DNA from: Verrucomicrobiales bacterium
Lineage (GTDB): Bacteria; Verrucomicrobiota; Verrucomicrobiia; Limisphaerales; F1-12-MAGs170
Direction: 5' to 3'
Length of the DNA stretch: 39,753 nucleotides
Assembly (NCBI GenBank): GCA_005777315.1
Contig: SXMN01000298.1
Span: forward strand, 1-39,753
The first letter of the stretch is position 1. Every line of letters starts with the position of its first letter. Shown here piece by piece: positions 1-8,576 of the stretch. The translations under genes and the position numbers were made by a program. The notes under the pieces were generated by a model, which was not told the origin of the DNA, ran no database searches, and saw only the letters and a program-made list of their open reading frames with translations.

Positions 1-126
1 CTGCGCCAAGAGATCGCCGCCTGGACCCGGCGTCGCAATCAGCCCTCTTCCAAAATCAACTGGCGTTTCACCACCGACGATGCCCGCGTCAAACTCAAGA
101 AACTTTACCCCTCATTTGATGACTGA
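1..126 (+). CDS. IS630-type transposase, C-terminal end (partial at window edge)
   Basis: The window opens inside a reading frame that runs from base 1 to a TGA at 124-126. The 41 visible residues end with the motif INWRFTTDDARVKLKKLYP, which I recognise as the typical tail of IS630-family DDE transposases, the part after the last catalytic acidic residue. The catalytic core and the left end of the element lie outside the window, so whether the transposase is intact cannot be judged. The element's right end should lie just past the stop codon. IS630 elements insert at TA, and a CTAGTA stretch at 133-138 is a candidate junction. The next gene fragment, on the minus strand, appears cut by this end. 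Confidence 0.6.
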   Translation: MRQEIAAWTRRRNQPSSKINWRFTTDDARVKLKKLYPSFDD

Positions 127-413
127 CGGAGTACTAGTAACATTGCAGGCGATGGAAGTTGAGTCCATGAGAGTGAGTGACTGAGGTGAACCTTCTTGTC
201 GGTAGAGGGCTGAAAATAGGTGACGTATGTGCGTTCAGCCGAAGCCATCCAACCAGTAAACCAATCACGCGCCATCGATGTGGATACCACCCAGGTAGTC
301 TCGCTACGAAGTGTCGCCTGGCGCAATGCGGTTGTGTTTGACTGAAATTGGAATACTGCGCCATGAGTCATTGTGGTGACGCACAGGAGGGCAACAGCGA
401 GCAGGCTTTTCAT
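105..413 (-). pseudogene. Truncated secreted protein gene, probably interrupted by the IS630 element
   Basis: A minus-strand frame starts at an ATG at 413 and encodes a convincing signal peptide: MKS, then a hydrophobic stretch LLAVALLCVTT, then a small-residue cleavage region near residue 19. The mature part has no motif I recognise. The frame runs about 92 residues before reaching the presumed end of the transposon near 133-138, and the last residues up to the stop at 105 would be read through transposon sequence. I infer that the original gene was longer and was truncated by insertion. A chance frame with a signal-like start is the alternative. Confidence 0.35.
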
Positions 414-923
414 AGACTATTGACTATTGGTTTTAGAAAAATGATCTGAGTGGTGACTGGATTCGACTGTCTCACAAACACTCACAGGTGTCCAGTAGCA
501 GGACAGAATCCAACTGGTTGAGTGTTCTTTGATGGAAGAAAAGTCTTTTGTGGCGCATGGTGTTACGATTGATTTTTTTGAGATGCTTGCTCGTAAATGA
601 TCGGTTCAACCTGGCAAGTGTAAGCGTCTCCGACACTTTTTGTGGAGTTAAGCCTTGCTCTCGTAATGGCAGCTTTAGGAGAAGGCGGATTGTGCTGTTG
701 TCTTGCCTGAACTTCGAGCGTTCGAGGCCAGAGCATGGTTTTAAAGGAAATTTTTGAATGTGAAGCCGTCCAACCGGTCGAACCCCATGCCGAAGGACTG
801 TTTCGATGTGGATGTAAGAATTGATCGCAAGTGCCTACAGCTCAGGTGGGAAAACTTTTGACCAATTGTTCAGGCAACGTTAAACCGGCAACAGCAAAGC
901 GACTATAAGTGGAATTAGCATTG
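414..923. other. 510-bp stretch without a recognised gene
   Basis: This stretch separates the truncated secreted protein from the Tol-Pal operon. A 69-codon frame at 548-757 on the plus strand encodes a basic, cysteine-containing peptide with no recognisable feature, and I do not believe it is a gene. The promoter of the Tol-Pal operon should lie in the right half, but I see no convincing -35/-10 pair. Confidence 0.4.
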
Positions 924-1649
924 ATGAACGCGACTATCTTTCTTTTGGCTAGCGGCAATCAGGAATTGATGATGGTGTGGAAGGAGTCCACCATTGAAGC
1001 GAAGGTCATCATTGTAATCCTCGTTATCTTTTCGATTTTTGCCTGGTCTGTCATGGCTTCTAAAGCGGTGCAGATGCGACGGGCTCGAAAATTGAACCAT
1101 TACTTTAATTCAGAGTTTCGCGCACAGACCAAGGTGCTTGGAATCTTCGATAGGCGTGTGCAGGTGGATGGATGTCCTTTGTTTGCCACCTATCAGGAAG
1201 GCTGTGTCGAGCTGGACAGTCGATTAAAACTTCCCGAGGGGAATGGACGGCGCCAGCACATCTCGCTCAAGGGGATGGAGCATGTTAAGCGGACGCTGGA
1301 AAGAGTGGTCGCACAGGAGTGTTTAAGACTGGAGTCCGGCCTTATCCTCCTGGCGGTGGCGGTCAGTGGCGCCCCGTTCATGGGATTACTAGGAACTGTC
1401 TGGGGTGTCATGAGCGCGTTCGGTGCAGTCGCAATCCAACAATCGGCGACGTTGTTGGCATTGGCACCCGGAGTTTCCGCCGCTTTGGTGACGACCGTGG
1501 CGGGCCTGCTCGTAGCGATCCCGTCGATGTTTGGCTACAACTGGCTCGTCCACAATCTGCGGGTTATGACGGTCGAGCTCGACAACTTCGCTCAGGAACT
1601 GGTGTCGAAGATGGAAACTGAATATTTGAAAGACGATGAATCGGTCTGA
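924..1649 (+). CDS. tolQ: TolQ/ExbB/MotA-family proton channel protein
   Basis: Inner-membrane proton-channel subunit that, with TolR, uses the proton motive force to energise the Tol-Pal cell-envelope system. The 241-residue product has one membrane segment near residues 28-45 (VIIVILVIFSIFAW) and two long ones near 140-165 and 175-207. The conserved MotA/TolQ/ExbB signature is seen in GAPFMGLLGTVWGVMSAF and in the following ALVTTVAGLLVAIPSMFGYN. I prefer ATG 924; a GTG at 909 in frame would add five residues. It is first in a tight cluster of six genes ending with pal, so the Tol assignment rather than ExbB rests on context. It overlaps the next gene by 14 bases. Confidence 0.88.
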   Translation: MNATIFLLASGNQELMMVWKESTIEAKVIIVILVIFSIFAWSVMASKAVQMRRARKLNHYFNSEFRAQTKVLGIFDRRVQVDGCPLFATYQEGCVELDSRLKLPEGNGRRQHISLKGMEHVKRTLERVVAQECLRLESGLILLAVAVSGAPFMGLLGTVWGVMSAFGAVAIQQSATLLALAPGVSAALVTTVAGLLVAIPSMFGYNWLVHNLRVMTVELDNFAQELVSKMETEYLKDDESV

Positions 1650-1989
1650 TCCAGCTTCGTCAACGGATGCGGAGGTCCACTCTAGTGGACCGGCCTGCGC
1701 CAAATGCGGGCATGTCAACCCGCGGAACGCGAATGTCTGTGAGAAATGCCAGGCGCATCTTTGGGTCGTCTGCCACCATTGCGGAAAACGCAATCGCCGT
1801 TCGGACAATAGCTGTGTCGAGTGCGACCACCGTCTGCATCGCTCCATGTGGAGGAGAGTTTCCAAGAAGCTCACAGGTGACCGGCGCAATATCAGCCTCT
1901 GGCAGATTGTGCTCCTGATCGTTGTCGTGTGGTGTGCCTACAAGGTCGTGATCTATTTTGCCGAGTACAGGCCGCCCTCGCCCGAGTAG
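1636..1989 (+). CDS. Double zinc-ribbon, single-pass membrane protein inside the Tol operon
   Basis: A 117-residue protein not usually listed among Tol-Pal components. Residues about 22-68 carry four CxxC knuckles (CAKC, CEKC, CHHC, CVEC), forming two tandem treble-clef or zinc-ribbon modules. A basic linker follows, then one hydrophobic segment near 91-109 (IVLLIVVVWCAYKVVIYF) and a short tail. The ATG lies within the end of tolQ (14-base overlap), and tolR follows 13 bases after the stop, so it is very likely co-translated with the TolQR motor. The zinc-ribbon domain should face the cytoplasm if the positive-inside rule holds. Function is unknown; a regulatory or assembly factor for the motor is conceivable. 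Confidence 0.75.
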   Translation: MNRSDPASSTDAEVHSSGPACAKCGHVNPRNANVCEKCQAHLWVVCHHCGKRNRRSDNSCVECDHRLHRSMWRRVSKKLTGDRRNISLWQIVLLIVVVWCAYKVVIYFAEYRPPSPE

Positions 1990-2002
1990 ATCGCCTGAAT
2001 CC

Positions 2003-2428
2003 ATGCGCCGATTCTCTCAACGCAATTCGCTCGTCACTCTCAACGAGATCAACATTACGCCCTTGCTCGACCTCGCGTTTGTCCTGTTGATCATTTTCAT
2101 CATTATTTCGGGATCGATCAAGAATGAGCAGAGCATTGATTTGAAGTTGCCGGAGGGAGGTAAAGCTCAAGGCGAAGTCAATCCGAAGGATGTGAGAACA
2201 GTTTCCGTGACCAAGCATGGCTCTTACCTTTTAGGTGTCCGGCAGCTATCGCTTCAGAATTTGGAGCGAGAGTTGGTGGCGGAACACGCCGCGAATCCGA
2301 ATCTGGTTATGTTCATTCGACTTGACGAACAGGGGATCAACAAGGACTCCGTCGCGCTGATTGACAGGTTGGCGAGAAACAAGATAACCAGGTTTCAGTT
2401 GATCACACGCACCCCGGATCAGAAATGA
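2003..2428 (+). CDS. tolR: TolR/ExbD-family protein
   Basis: Partner of the TolQ channel, with one N-terminal membrane helix and a periplasmic domain. The 141-residue product shows the family pattern: NEINITPLLDLAFVLLIIFI at about residues 15-34, with the proton-carrying aspartate in LLDLAFVLLIIF, and a C-terminal domain ending DSVALIDRLARNKITRFQLI. The ATG at 2003 (MRRFSQRNS) gives the usual short basic cytoplasmic start; a longer upstream frame exists but would overlap the zinc-ribbon gene. The stop overlaps the start of the next gene in an ATGA arrangement, which suggests translational coupling. Confidence 0.88.
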   Translation: MRRFSQRNSLVTLNEINITPLLDLAFVLLIIFIIISGSIKNEQSIDLKLPEGGKAQGEVNPKDVRTVSVTKHGSYLLGVRQLSLQNLERELVAEHAANPNLVMFIRLDEQGINKDSVALIDRLARNKITRFQLITRTPDQK

Positions 2429-3354
2429 ACCGCACTGAGAAGAAATGTTTCTACACGTCTGCGGCGACTCACTTCACGCTGCTGACCCTGTTGTTCCTCA
2501 GCCCTGCGTTAGTTTTGACGAAGAAGAGCGACCTGAATCGTCCTGTCTTGACGTTTCTTCCAAGCATTACGACCGACATGATGGCAGTTGGCGGGGGCAA
2601 CCCGGCGGTCCAACAACCACCTGCGAAGGCGGCAGCACTTCTACCAGAACAGCCCCCTCCGGCACCAGTACAGCCCAATCAGGAATCTGAAGCGAAACCT
2701 GAACCGCCTGTAACTCCCAAGGCTTTGAAGAGCGAGGCTTTTCCCAGCCCAGTGAAGCCTGTGCCGAAGACTGCATTCGCACCTTCGAAGCCAGAAAAAA
2801 GCGCGTCCGAGAGTTTGCCCACGAAGTTTGCTGCCGAAAAACCAACTCGCAAGTTTGAGCCTTCATTTACTGAATCAAAAGGCTCTTCCAAGCCGAATAA
2901 TTCGAGCTCCAAGGCCGCGGAAGCAAAGGCTCGATCCGATGCCGCAGCCAAAGCACGGGCCTGGCAACAAGCTTATACTTCACAAGTCCAGAAACTCGGC
3001 AACCAACTCAGCGAAGGGCTGTCCAACGGAACGTCGATCGAGATACCCGGCCCTGGGGGAGCCGCTTATGCCAATTACGGCTTACTCATTGAAGCGATTT
3101 ACGCTCAGGCGTGGATGCCGCCGAGCGAGTTAAGCGACGAGACAGGCGTGGTGAAGGCCCGCGTGGTGATTCGAAAGGATGGGCGGGTTTCCTCATGGAA
3201 AATACAATCCTCATCTAAGAACCGAGCCCTTAACCGTTCGGTTGAGCGCGCACTTGAGATCAATCCGATGCCCCCATTCCCTGATGGAGCGAAAGATAGC
3301 GAACGCTCATTCATCATCGACTTCGATCTAAAAACAAAACGATTATTAGGATGA
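2425..3354 (+). CDS. TolA/TonB-like periplasm-spanning energy transducer
   Basis: A 309-residue protein with an N-terminal membrane anchor (FTLLTLLFLSPALVL, about 17-31), then a long proline-, alanine-, lysine- and serine-rich spacer (about 60-185) suited to spanning the periplasm, and a C-terminal TonB/TolA-type domain (about 215-305, with VVKARVVIRKDGRVSSWKI and PMPPFPDG). It lies between tolR and tolB with 4-base ATGA overlaps on both sides, so I take it as the TolA equivalent that links the TolQR motor to TolB-Pal at the outer membrane. By domain alone it could equally be called TonB; the context favours TolA. Confidence 0.8.
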   Translation: MNRTEKKCFYTSAATHFTLLTLLFLSPALVLTKKSDLNRPVLTFLPSITTDMMAVGGGNPAVQQPPAKAAALLPEQPPPAPVQPNQESEAKPEPPVTPKALKSEAFPSPVKPVPKTAFAPSKPEKSASESLPTKFAAEKPTRKFEPSFTESKGSSKPNNSSSKAAEAKARSDAAAKARAWQQAYTSQVQKLGNQLSEGLSNGTSIEIPGPGGAAYANYGLLIEAIYAQAWMPPSELSDETGVVKARVVIRKDGRVSSWKIQSSSKNRALNRSVERALEINPMPPFPDGAKDSERSFIIDFDLKTKRLLG

Positions 3355-4529
3355 AATTCACAAAACTTTTTCCCGGACTTCTTGTTGCGGCTATTTGTTG
3401 CCTGAGTGTTATCGGCAAAGCGCAGGACCAGCAGGATCAACAGTTGCGCGTCATCAAGCAGGCGGCAAATATCAAACCCATTCCCGTGACGCTTTCCGGA
3501 TACTCGGGAGAAGCTGAATCGGTCCTTCGCAATGACCTTGAAGTGCAGGGATGCGAGATTGTGGCCCGCGACGGAGCGCAATACTCTGTCAGCGGAGGTA
3601 ACAGCGGGCAGGTCCAGGGTGAACTACGTGATCTTGTGACCAAGACGGTCCTTCTCAACAACCGATACTCGGGCGGATCACTGCGTTCCCAGGCGCACAA
3701 TCTGGCGGATGACGTGATTGAGAAAATCACCGGCAAGCCTGGCATCAGTCGTTACAAAATCGCGTTCAAAGGCCAGACCGGGAGCTCAACTGAGATTTAC
3801 ATTTCTGATTTCGATGGTTTCAACCCGGTTCCCGTGACTCGAGATGGAGCATTAGTGGCGGCACCTTGCTGGGTGCCACGCAAACGAATCCTCTACTACA
3901 CATCCTACAAATCCCACTTTCCTGACATCTATTCGCACGATCTTTCGTCCGGGGAGCGCAAGCCAGTGGCCAGATACCCAGGGCTCAATTCCAGTGCTGC
4001 GATATCACCGGATGGCCGGCGTGTCGCAATGATTCTGAGCAAGAGTGGCAGTCCTGACCTTTACGTTGCGGATGCGGATGGCACAAATTTGAAGCAACTT
4101 ACGCAGACACGGGAGGACGAGTCTTCCCCGTGTTGGGCTCCCGATGGTCGCAAGATTTGCTACGTCTCATCCGCTGGTGGAATACCAGGCCTCTATGTCA
4201 TCTCGGTTGATGGGAGCTCAGCAAAGAAACTCAGAACGGTTGGGTCAGGCCGTGCGAGCGAGCCGGACTGGTCGCCAGATGGAAGATTTATCGCATTCAC
4301 AGCCATGAGGAGGGAGTTCGATGTTTGTGTGGTGCCAGCGGAAGGAGGGGACGCCATCACACTAACTGCTGGCGAGGATCCATCTTGGGGTGCAAATTCG
4401 CGAACAATCCTCTTCTCACGACGTTCCAAAGGCAAACAAGTCCTGTCTTTGCTTGACGTACCCACCAAACGGTTCAAGGATGTTTCGCAAAATTTGGGTA
4501 GCTGTTCTCAGCCCAGTTGGGCCAAATAA
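3351..4529 (+). CDS. tolB: TolB-like periplasmic beta-propeller protein
   Basis: A 392-residue exported protein. Residues 1-24 are a signal peptide (MKFTKLFPGLLVAAICCLSVIGKA). An N-terminal alpha/beta domain (about 30-130) precedes a propeller of repeated PD40-type blades (about 135-390). Blades are seen as SPDGRRVAMI, APDGRKICYVS, SPDGRFIAFTA and similar, each followed by a YVADADGTNLKQLT-like strand. TolB binds Pal and the TolA C-terminus in well-studied bacteria. The start overlaps the TolA-like gene by 4 bases, and pal follows 26 bases downstream. Confidence 0.88.
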   Translation: MKFTKLFPGLLVAAICCLSVIGKAQDQQDQQLRVIKQAANIKPIPVTLSGYSGEAESVLRNDLEVQGCEIVARDGAQYSVSGGNSGQVQGELRDLVTKTVLLNNRYSGGSLRSQAHNLADDVIEKITGKPGISRYKIAFKGQTGSSTEIYISDFDGFNPVPVTRDGALVAAPCWVPRKRILYYTSYKSHFPDIYSHDLSSGERKPVARYPGLNSSAAISPDGRRVAMILSKSGSPDLYVADADGTNLKQLTQTREDESSPCWAPDGRKICYVSSAGGIPGLYVISVDGSSAKKLRTVGSGRASEPDWSPDGRFIAFTAMRREFDVCVVPAEGGDAITLTAGEDPSWGANSRTILFSRRSKGKQVLSLLDVPTKRFKDVSQNLGSCSQPSWAK

Positions 4530-4555
4530 GTTCACAACGCCCCCAAAAAAGTCAC

Positions 4556-5182
4556 ATGAAACGCGCTTATTTTTGTAAGTTCTTTGCTCTTATCCTTGTT
4601 CTTAGCTTCGGATTGACAGGCTGTAAGAAGGGTCCGAAAGGATTGACACCCATACCAGGCAGGTCAGGAAGCGGGATACCAGGAGTCTCACCCATTGGTT
4701 CAAATGGTTCCGGAACCGAGAAGGTGCCGGTTGTGCCTGTCGATCCAGGGAACGATCGTTCGAACCTTCCGACCACTGATGGTCGAACTTCGATGGGCAC
4801 TAAATATAACTTGGAAGACTACGACCCGGATCGAAGTCAGTTTCGTGAGCGGACAGTGTATTTCGATTTAGACAAGTACACCATCAAGTCTTCTGAGCAG
4901 TCGAAGATCCAAGTTGTCGCGAGCTTCCTGAGCAGTGAATCAAAAACAATGGTGGAAATCGAAGGCCATTGTGATGAGCGCGGGACAGCTGAATACAACC
5001 GGTCCTTGGGTGAGCGCCGAGCACAGGCGATTCGGGAGTATCTGATTTCTCTTGGGATAGCGGGGGAGCGTATTCACACGATCAGCTTTGGAGAGGATCG
5101 CCCCGCTGATCCCGGACACAGCGAGGTGTCATGGTCGAAAAACAGGCGCGGCGAGTTTATCCTCCTTCGACCTAAGAATTAG
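4556..5182 (+). CDS. pal: Peptidoglycan-associated lipoprotein Pal
   Basis: A 208-residue lipoprotein that anchors the outer membrane to peptidoglycan. The ATG at 4556 gives MKRAYFCKFFALILVLSFGLTGC, a lipoprotein signal with lipobox LTGC whose cysteine would be lipidated. A glycine/proline-rich linker (about 25-85) leads to a C-terminal OmpA-like domain (about 100-208) with the diagnostic VYFDLDKYTIKS and VEIEGHCDERGTAEYNRSLG segments, the latter holding the diaminopimelate-binding region. A frame open from 4517 extends upstream but would destroy the lipoprotein signal, so it is rejected. It closes the Tol-Pal cluster. Confidence 0.93.
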   Translation: MKRAYFCKFFALILVLSFGLTGCKKGPKGLTPIPGRSGSGIPGVSPIGSNGSGTEKVPVVPVDPGNDRSNLPTTDGRTSMGTKYNLEDYDPDRSQFRERTVYFDLDKYTIKSSEQSKIQVVASFLSSESKTMVEIEGHCDERGTAEYNRSLGERRAQAIREYLISLGIAGERIHTISFGEDRPADPGHSEVSWSKNRRGEFILLRPKN

Positions 5183-5262
5183 GGAACTCAGTGTCGCAAG
5201 TGCGTGATCAAATCCAGGAATGACACTTTACTTGGGATGGTTTGTGACTTAGAGAATCTTGT

Positions 5263-5568
5263 ATGAATGTTACATTGGCTGTTCTTGGTTTGGGCGGTGG
5301 TGAGCTGCTTCTCATTTTTGCCGTCATCTTGATTCTGTTCGGCGCAAAAAAAATACCAGAGTTCGCCAAAGGCATCGGTCAAGGGATGAAGGAGTTCAAG
5401 AAGGCATCGCGCGAGGTTTCTGATGAACTTCAATCTGCGATGGATGTGGATTCGACCCCGACTCCCCGGCCATCGGCAAAATCGATTTCCCAGTCTTCGA
5501 GCGAACATTCCACCTCCGGGGAATCTGCTTCAACCTCACACGCGACAGCTTCGGTGCCCAAATCGTAA
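5263..5568 (+). CDS. tatA: Sec-independent translocase subunit TatA
   Basis: Pore-forming or organising component of the twin-arginine translocase. The 101-residue product shows a short membrane helix ([23 protein letters not shown], written here as residues about 12-34), the hinge motif FGxKKIPE, an amphipathic helix ([16 protein letters not shown]) and a serine/threonine-rich tail. TatC follows 25 bases downstream, completing a minimal Tat system; no separate tatB is seen, as in many bacteria where TatA is bifunctional. Confidence 0.93.
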   Translation: MNVTLAVLGLGGGELLLIFAVILILFGAKKIPEFAKGIGQGMKEFKKASREVSDELQSAMDVDSTPTPRPSAKSISQSSSEHSTSGESASTSHATASVPKS

Positions 5569-5593
5569 GTGAGCCTCGCGAGCGGGCTTGAGC

Positions 5594-6418
5594 ATGGCTG
5601 ATCCGAACGAAGATCCAGAACATCACGAGGAGGAGGACGGCGGAGGGGCAGTCAAGTCGTTCCTCGAGCATCTCGAAGATCTTCGGTGGACCCTCATTAA
5701 GGCAGGGGTCTGCTTGATGATTGGGATGCTTGTTTGTCTGGTGGCTGGCAATTATCTCACCCGGTTTTTGACACAGCCGCTTGAGAAATCGAATCTACTC
5801 CTAAAGACCGAGAAGATTCAACTGGAGTACTTCGATCCAGCAGGGCCGTTCGTGTCCGCTCTTCACATGGCCTTCTTCGGGGGCGTCCTCTTGACGGCTC
5901 CTATCATTTTTTACTTCGTTTTGCAGTTCGTGCTGCCTGCGTTAAAGATCATCGAGAAGAAATACCTTTTCCGGGCATTGATCGCGGGCTCAGCTCTTTT
6001 TCTCGCAGGTGTGAGTCTTTGTTACTTTTGGGTCATGCCACTCGCGTTGAAAGCGACTGTGCAATACTCGAACTGGTTGCTAGGGGGGGCTGCGAAGACA
6101 TTGCATACCTGGCGTGCTGAGACCTATTTCAGCTTCCTCACCAAATGCATGATCGGCATGGGATTGGGTTTTGAAATGCCCGTTGTGCTCTTAACTCTGG
6201 TGAAGATCGGAGTGTTGGACTATCGCAAGCTGGCCGCAATGCGGCGATACATGATAGTGATCTGCCTTGTCCTTGGGGCTTTGCTCACGACGCCCGAAGT
6301 GCTCACTCAAGTCATCATGGCAGTGCCGTTGTATGGACTGTACGAAATCTCCGTCTGGATTGCGTGGTACTGGGAACGTGGGGAACGAAGGCAACACCAA
6401 TCCGGCGGTACGGATTAG
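5594..6418 (+). CDS. tatC: Twin-arginine translocase subunit TatC
   Basis: Multispanning receptor subunit of the Tat system, which recognises twin-arginine signal peptides and exports folded proteins. The 274-residue product begins with an acidic cytoplasmic leader (MADPNEDPEHHEEEDGGG), then the conserved FLEHLEDLRWTLIKAG before the first helix; TatC families carry the ELR/DLR motif here. Six hydrophobic segments can be counted, and GMGLGFEMPVVLLTLVKIG is the conserved block preceding the last helices. The ATG at 5594 is preferred to a TTG two codons upstream. It is co-directional with tatA. Confidence 0.93.
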   Translation: MADPNEDPEHHEEEDGGGAVKSFLEHLEDLRWTLIKAGVCLMIGMLVCLVAGNYLTRFLTQPLEKSNLLLKTEKIQLEYFDPAGPFVSALHMAFFGGVLLTAPIIFYFVLQFVLPALKIIEKKYLFRALIAGSALFLAGVSLCYFWVMPLALKATVQYSNWLLGGAAKTLHTWRAETYFSFLTKCMIGMGLGFEMPVVLLTLVKIGVLDYRKLAAMRRYMIVICLVLGALLTTPEVLTQVIMAVPLYGLYEISVWIAWYWERGERRQHQSGGTD

Positions 6419-6553
6419 TCGAGTCACAGGCGTTTGTATCTCCTCGCAACTTCAGCCAGAGAGCTGACGAACACCGATGGCGCTGAACACGTGCTGGTGT
6501 ATCGGGCTGAGTTCTAATCGGTGGTTGAATACCTATTCCTTGTCGCATTTCAA

Positions 6554-7024
6554 ATGATGGCATCCGTCCATGAAATCCTGATCGCGAAAAGTCCCGCTGA
6601 CCCGATGGAGTCGCGAGATCGCATCCGAGCGGTACCCGGAAAGGGGGTGGCGGGAGATCGTTACTTTGCTGGAATCGGCACATTTTCACCCAGCCCTCAC
6701 AAGCCGGACTTTGAGTTAACATTGATCGAGCAAGAGCAGATAGACGCCTTTGCATTGGTGTCGGGCCTCGCATTTACTTCACGGCTCGCGCGGAGAAACA
6801 TCGTCACGGTTGGCGTTAATCTGAATGAGCTGGCCGGGAAACGGTTCAAGCTCGGAGAAGTTTTGGTGCGCGGAATTCGTTTGTGCGAGCCTTGCCAGTA
6901 TCTGGCCCGGATCACATTTCCAGAGACTCTGGCGGGTCTCGTTCACAAATCGGGACTGAGGGCGGAGATCCTCACGGAAGGAACAATCAAGTTGGGTGAC
7001 CGAATTGTCGAACTGGATGGATGA
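6554..7024 (+). CDS. MOSC-domain protein
   Basis: About 156 residues. MOSC domains are beta-barrel sulfur-carrier domains related to the C-terminus of molybdenum cofactor sulfurase; bacterial stand-alone members (YiiM-like) act on molybdopterin-linked or N-hydroxylated substrates. Visible features are VPGKGVAGDRYF near the start, LTLIEQEQIDAF, the RRNIVTVGVNLNEL block and the near-invariant cysteine in LCEPCQYL, which would be the sulfur-accepting position. Two adjacent ATGs (6554, 6557) are possible starts; a GTG at 6521 is in frame but adds a hydrophobic leader that I do not trust. It follows tatC by 135 bases; the substrate is unknown. Confidence 0.8.
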   Translation: MMASVHEILIAKSPADPMESRDRIRAVPGKGVAGDRYFAGIGTFSPSPHKPDFELTLIEQEQIDAFALVSGLAFTSRLARRNIVTVGVNLNELAGKRFKLGEVLVRGIRLCEPCQYLARITFPETLAGLVHKSGLRAEILTEGTIKLGDRIVELDG

Positions 7025-7258
7025 TCGTGCTGGACCTGAATGTCTTTCCTATCAGAGTGAGAGTGCTGGAAGTCGGGTAAGCCCTCTATTCTGCTCCGTT
7101 AACATGCGGGCTTGATGCCTTCAAAGCGGGCAAGATGTCTTCCGGCAGGATGTTCACGAAAGCAGAATGACTCACAAGGATCACACGGATTGACACTGAT
7201 GGTCTGATCGAGTTGTGTATCCGGCGCGCTGGCCCGACCGTGGCCTGATGAACAAATT

Positions 7259-8557
7259 ATGGACGTAAAACTGCCCAATCTTGGTGAAGGAGCTGACTCC
7301 GGGACCATCGTCTCGATAATGGTCAAAGAAGGGGACAAGATCGCTGCAGGACAGAATCTGATCGAATTAGAGAATGGGAAAGCCGTGGTTGCAGTGCCAT
7401 CTCCGGCCGGGGGGAAGATCAGTAATGTCCGAGTCAAAGTTGGTGACAAGATTTCAGTTGGGAATGTCATTGTGGTGATTGAAGGTGCCGCTGAAGCTGG
7501 AGCAAGGGTGTCTGAACCTCCGGTGGCTCCTGTAAAAACGTTCGGTGTCCCTGAGATTGGGCGATCGGAACTAGTCCAAGCGGGCGAGACTGAAGTGAGA
7601 GACTTGATTGAGCCCGCAGTGAAGGACTCGCCATTTCCTCCGCCAGCATCGCCTTCAGTCAGGAAACTCGCTCACGATCTTGGCATCGATCTGAGACGGA
7701 TCAAAGGCAGCGAACATGGCGGTCGCATCGTCCTGGGCGATTTGAGGAGTTACATCGACCGACTCCAAAAAGCAGCTTCTGCCTCAACGAAGGCTCCTGC
7801 CAGACAGTCTGAAACCTCAGTCGCTCCCGCAGCTCAAGTAGATTTTGCCAAGTGGGGAACCGTGACACGCCAGCCGATGACATCGCTGCGCAAGACTATC
7901 GGCCGGCGCATGGTCGAATCTTGGACCACGATTCCGCACGTGACTCAGTTTGACGAGGCGGACATTTCACGATTGATGGAGCTCCGCAAAAAGCACAAGT
8001 CCGCTTACGAAGTCGTCGGTGCCAGTTTGACGGTGACTGTGTTTGTTCTGCGGGCACTGGTGGACACGCTCAAGAAACACCCGATCTTCAATGCCAGCAT
8101 TGACGAGACGAAGAACGAAATCGTCCTCAAGGATTACTTCCACTTCGGGATTGCCGTGGACACGGAGGCGGGGTTGATCGTTCCAGTGATCCGCGACGTG
8201 GACAAGAAGAGCATGGCTCAAATTGCCAGGGATCTCTCGAATCTTGCAGTCAAGACGCGCGATCGGAAGGTCGGATTGGAGGATCTGGTGGGTGGCAGCT
8301 TTACCATCTCGAATCAAGGTGGCATTGGCGGAGCGCACTTCACACCCATCGTCAACAAACCAGAAGTGGCGATCCTTGGATTGGGACGAGGCGTCGTCAA
8401 GGCCGCCGTGAAGAGTGGAAAGATCGAGCCAGCGACAATGCTGCCGCTGTGCCTCTCCTACGATCACCGGTTGATCGATGGCGGGAGCGCAGCGCGATTC
8501 ATCAAAGATTTTCTGACAACCCTTGAGGAATTCAGCGAAGAGAATTTGAAGGTCTGA
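7259..8557 (+). CDS. pdhC: Dihydrolipoamide acyltransferase, E2 of a 2-oxoacid dehydrogenase complex
   Basis: E2 core enzyme that transfers an acyl group from lipoate to CoA. The 432-residue product has one lipoyl domain (1-78) with the lipoylated lysine as K41 in ELENGKAVV. The usual acidic residue two before the lysine is replaced (E-N-G-K instead of E-T-D-K), which is uncommon but seen in some lineages. A proline/alanine linker leads to an E3-binding domain (PSVRKLAHDLGIDLRRIKG, about 130-170) and the catalytic domain (about 200-430) with YDHRLIDGG, giving H403 and D407. The E3 gene follows by 19 bases. No E1 genes are in view, so pyruvate specificity is a guess. Confidence 0.9.
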   Translation: MDVKLPNLGEGADSGTIVSIMVKEGDKIAAGQNLIELENGKAVVAVPSPAGGKISNVRVKVGDKISVGNVIVVIEGAAEAGARVSEPPVAPVKTFGVPEIGRSELVQAGETEVRDLIEPAVKDSPFPPPASPSVRKLAHDLGIDLRRIKGSEHGGRIVLGDLRSYIDRLQKAASASTKAPARQSETSVAPAAQVDFAKWGTVTRQPMTSLRKTIGRRMVESWTTIPHVTQFDEADISRLMELRKKHKSAYEVVGASLTVTVFVLRALVDTLKKHPIFNASIDETKNEIVLKDYFHFGIAVDTEAGLIVPVIRDVDKKSMAQIARDLSNLAVKTRDRKVGLEDLVGGSFTISNQGGIGGAHFTPIVNKPEVAILGLGRGVVKAAVKSGKIEPATMLPLCLSYDHRLIDGGSAARFIKDFLTTLEEFSEENLKV

Positions 8558-8576
8558 GAACGCCACACGAACACAA

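Noticed and set aside
548..757. 69-codon plus-strand frame
   Set aside because: No recognisable domain, no clear ribosome-binding site, unlikely composition.
765..800. GGTCGAACCCC as a tRNA T-arm
   Set aside because: No matching acceptor, D or anticodon arms around it.
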